Assembly: GCA_028752905.1 (NCBI GenBank)
Contig: JAQNBH010000010.1
Coordinates: 21,375,308 to 21,439,307, forward strand
Origin: Cladorhizidae sp. MBARI D1340-BT2
Taxonomy: Eukaryota > Porifera > Demospongiae > Poecilosclerida > Cladorhizidae
Length of the DNA: 64,000 nucleotides
Reading direction: 5' to 3'
In this document: positions 62,372 to 64,000 of the stretch, piece by piece
Numbering within the stretch: position 1 is the first letter of the stretch
Layout of the letters: every line of letters starts with the position of its first letter
The notes under the pieces: generated by a model
The model's database searches: none
Told to the model about the DNA's origin: nothing
Seen by the model: only the letters and a program-made list of their open reading frames with translations
Translations under genes and position numbers: made by a program

Positions 62372-63280
62372 GTATCATGATGTTTTGGTGGTAGTACAAC
62401 TCAGGGCTATTTATGTGCAGGAGCATTGGTACCATGTATTTGTCTTAATGTGATCCAGGTAATGTTATCAGGAATGTTAACACTGTCAGCAAAAAAAAAT
62501 TGTGTTTATATCCATGCAAGGACTTCTGTTTCATAGACAACAGTTCTAACTATCTCAATATGCAGAAATAACATTATGAGTCCTCTTTTGAAGGTTGATT
62601 ATTACATATCGGAACTACTAAAGATTCTGATTGTAATGAAAAATGAGTTTCAAGAAATTCAAAAGTTTGGTCTCTGAATCCCAGGACTATTCGCCATCCA
62701 CTTTGAACTAATAGTCTTGACAATTGCAATATCGAAGTCCAAATGGAAACCTATCCTCTGAACCCAGTTGTTCAGCACGAGTATTTGAGTTTAACGCAGG
62801 TAAAACTGCTTCCTAAAAAAATGCTTATGCTATTATGCTATGGGGAATAATTTAAAAACTTTACCCAGGGAGCGAAACCTGATTTAAAAAAACAGACATG
62901 GCATGCTGTAAAAGATTTGCTGGCAAAAATCATATGTATATATATGTATAAACAAAATGTATATGGACAACCTTGTCAACAAGCTACTGGAAATCCGTAG
63001 AAAGCCTCTGACCATATACATGAATATCTCACCTTTAGCAGTAATCAGTCACTATGGTTTATCTGTGTTCCTTGAGAATGTTGAAGGGAAAACTTAATTC
63101 CAACTATTGTTAATACTCTCTGAACAGTTTACATCTCAATATCAAGGCATATTTTGGGGGGAAACAATAAATAATTGTTCAAAATCCACGCTCAATCCTG
63201 GATTAATTGTTTTTGGTGAATAATGTATGTAGCTAATAAAAGACACAAGTCTAAACTAAATTGGTGCTGTTAGTTATCGC
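62372..63280. other. Unassigned AT-rich DNA
   Basis: About 0.9 kb to the right of the LTR element. No ORF of note, no recognisable Calx-beta exon and no repeat. Confidence 0.5.
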
Positions 63281-63284
63281 TTTC

Positions 63285-64000
63285 GGATTCACTCCCGCTG
63301 TTGAAGGTGGCAGTGTAGTGGGCACGCCAGCTGCACTTCTTTCAGCACTGCTGGGTATGTTGGAGATTCAGGTATGAGTAAGTACCCAATCTTGCTTGAC
63401 TTGTGGTGTAGTAGCAGCTTCGCACAGAATACAGAAAATCCAGGCAAGCAAGCCTCTCCCTCATACGACACGTCTAGTTGCTGTGATGTCTTGACTTGTC
63501 GCCCAAGATGCCAAACAAGTATCATCTCCTCTGCAGTGTTGTCAGATGGGGTTTCCAAACTTCCTCCTATCACTGGTAGAGATGTGGCAGGCAGGAATTG
63601 CCAGCAGTGGGAAAATTTGATAGGGTCTTCCATTTCTCTGAAGGTGCACTGGAAAGACTGATATGCTCAATTTGTCTGGTGTTGTCACTTGATTCATCTT
63701 GCTCTGCATTTTCAATGATGATAGCGGTTGTTGCATTGAAACTGCCACCTTCAAGTCTTCCAGTCCAAATTGCATGACATGGAGGACCTCATCGCTGTAG
63801 ACATATTTTCTGGAATAGTAGATCCCTTCACATGCATCATGTTGGCACTTTGTGTAGTCAGCTGTCATTGCAGACGATCATAGCTGATACCCAGGCCAAG
63901 TCTGTTGTTGAGTGTTATCATGGCCTTGCTACGTGTCTGATTGTAAATGTGGTAGGTTGTGGCACTCCCCAGTGCTGTTGGTGCCCCAGCCACATGTTGT
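63285..64000 (-). pseudogene. Unidentified coding remnant running off the right edge
   Basis: On the minus strand from 64000 one frame reads HVAGAPTALGSATTYHIYNQ and then TRSKAMITLNNRLGLGISYD, to about 63760 with one stop. Other frames continue with PVHLQRNGRPYQIFPLLAIP and a further 114-codon frame (63289-63633). The composition and order look like a decayed protein of a repeat family found in marine invertebrate genomes, but I cannot name it. It continues beyond the window. Confidence 0.4.

Overview
This is AT-rich eukaryotic (animal) DNA with few host exons in a dense layer of transposable elements. No tRNA, rRNA, operon, prokaryotic signal or CRISPR array was seen. Two host loci are readable. 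One is an intronless glycosyltransferase family 92 (GT92) gene at 9666-10850. The other is a plus-strand gene between 30760 and 57188, with small phase-1 exons that encode a cysteine-rich segment followed by Calx-beta-like repeats. The TTAGGG-type satellite, the animal-type hAT, piggyBac, P/THAP, pogo and Ty3 elements, the AGCT-rich repeats and the style of the Calx-beta exons suggest an invertebrate, most likely a demosponge. That identification is an inference, not proven by the sequence.

Layout: 1-1640 is a minus-strand Ty3/gypsy pol remnant fused to hAT copy A (1650-3451). Minisatellites, including a TTAGGG-containing array, fill 3460-5070. hAT copy B (about 5438-9630, minus) carries a TTAA-flanked MITE (9004-9472). 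After the GT92 gene, a complete but internally deleted LTR element (11275-15042) sits inside an older minus-strand gypsy RNase H. Next come an inverted-repeat pair (16831-17745), a Tigger/pogo element (17788 to about 19185), a ZBED5-like hAT pseudogene (19290-20548), a roughly 510-bp palindrome (20560-21069), a hAT with both ends (21095-24100), a roughly 1-kb minisatellite (24715-25770) and a degraded gypsy (25950-28030).

The right half is the Calx-beta gene. Its second recognised intron (30925-50040, 19.1 kb, GC-AG type) holds a hAT of 11.78 kb that has itself been invaded by a piggyBac element (32761-35271) and by a young Ty3 element (38224-43855), plus a P-like THAP transposon (46617-49176). 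The young Ty3 element has one gag-pro-pol frame broken only by two TGA codons, LTRs that differ at one base, and a primer-binding site complementary to its own LTR, which implies Tf1-like self-priming. Beyond the last exon seen, another deleted Ty3 element lies at 59147-62371, and an unidentified coding fragment runs off the right edge.

Apart from the two host loci, the window is largely a record of nested and internally deleted mobile elements. I translated by eye, so frameshift positions are approximate unless stated.
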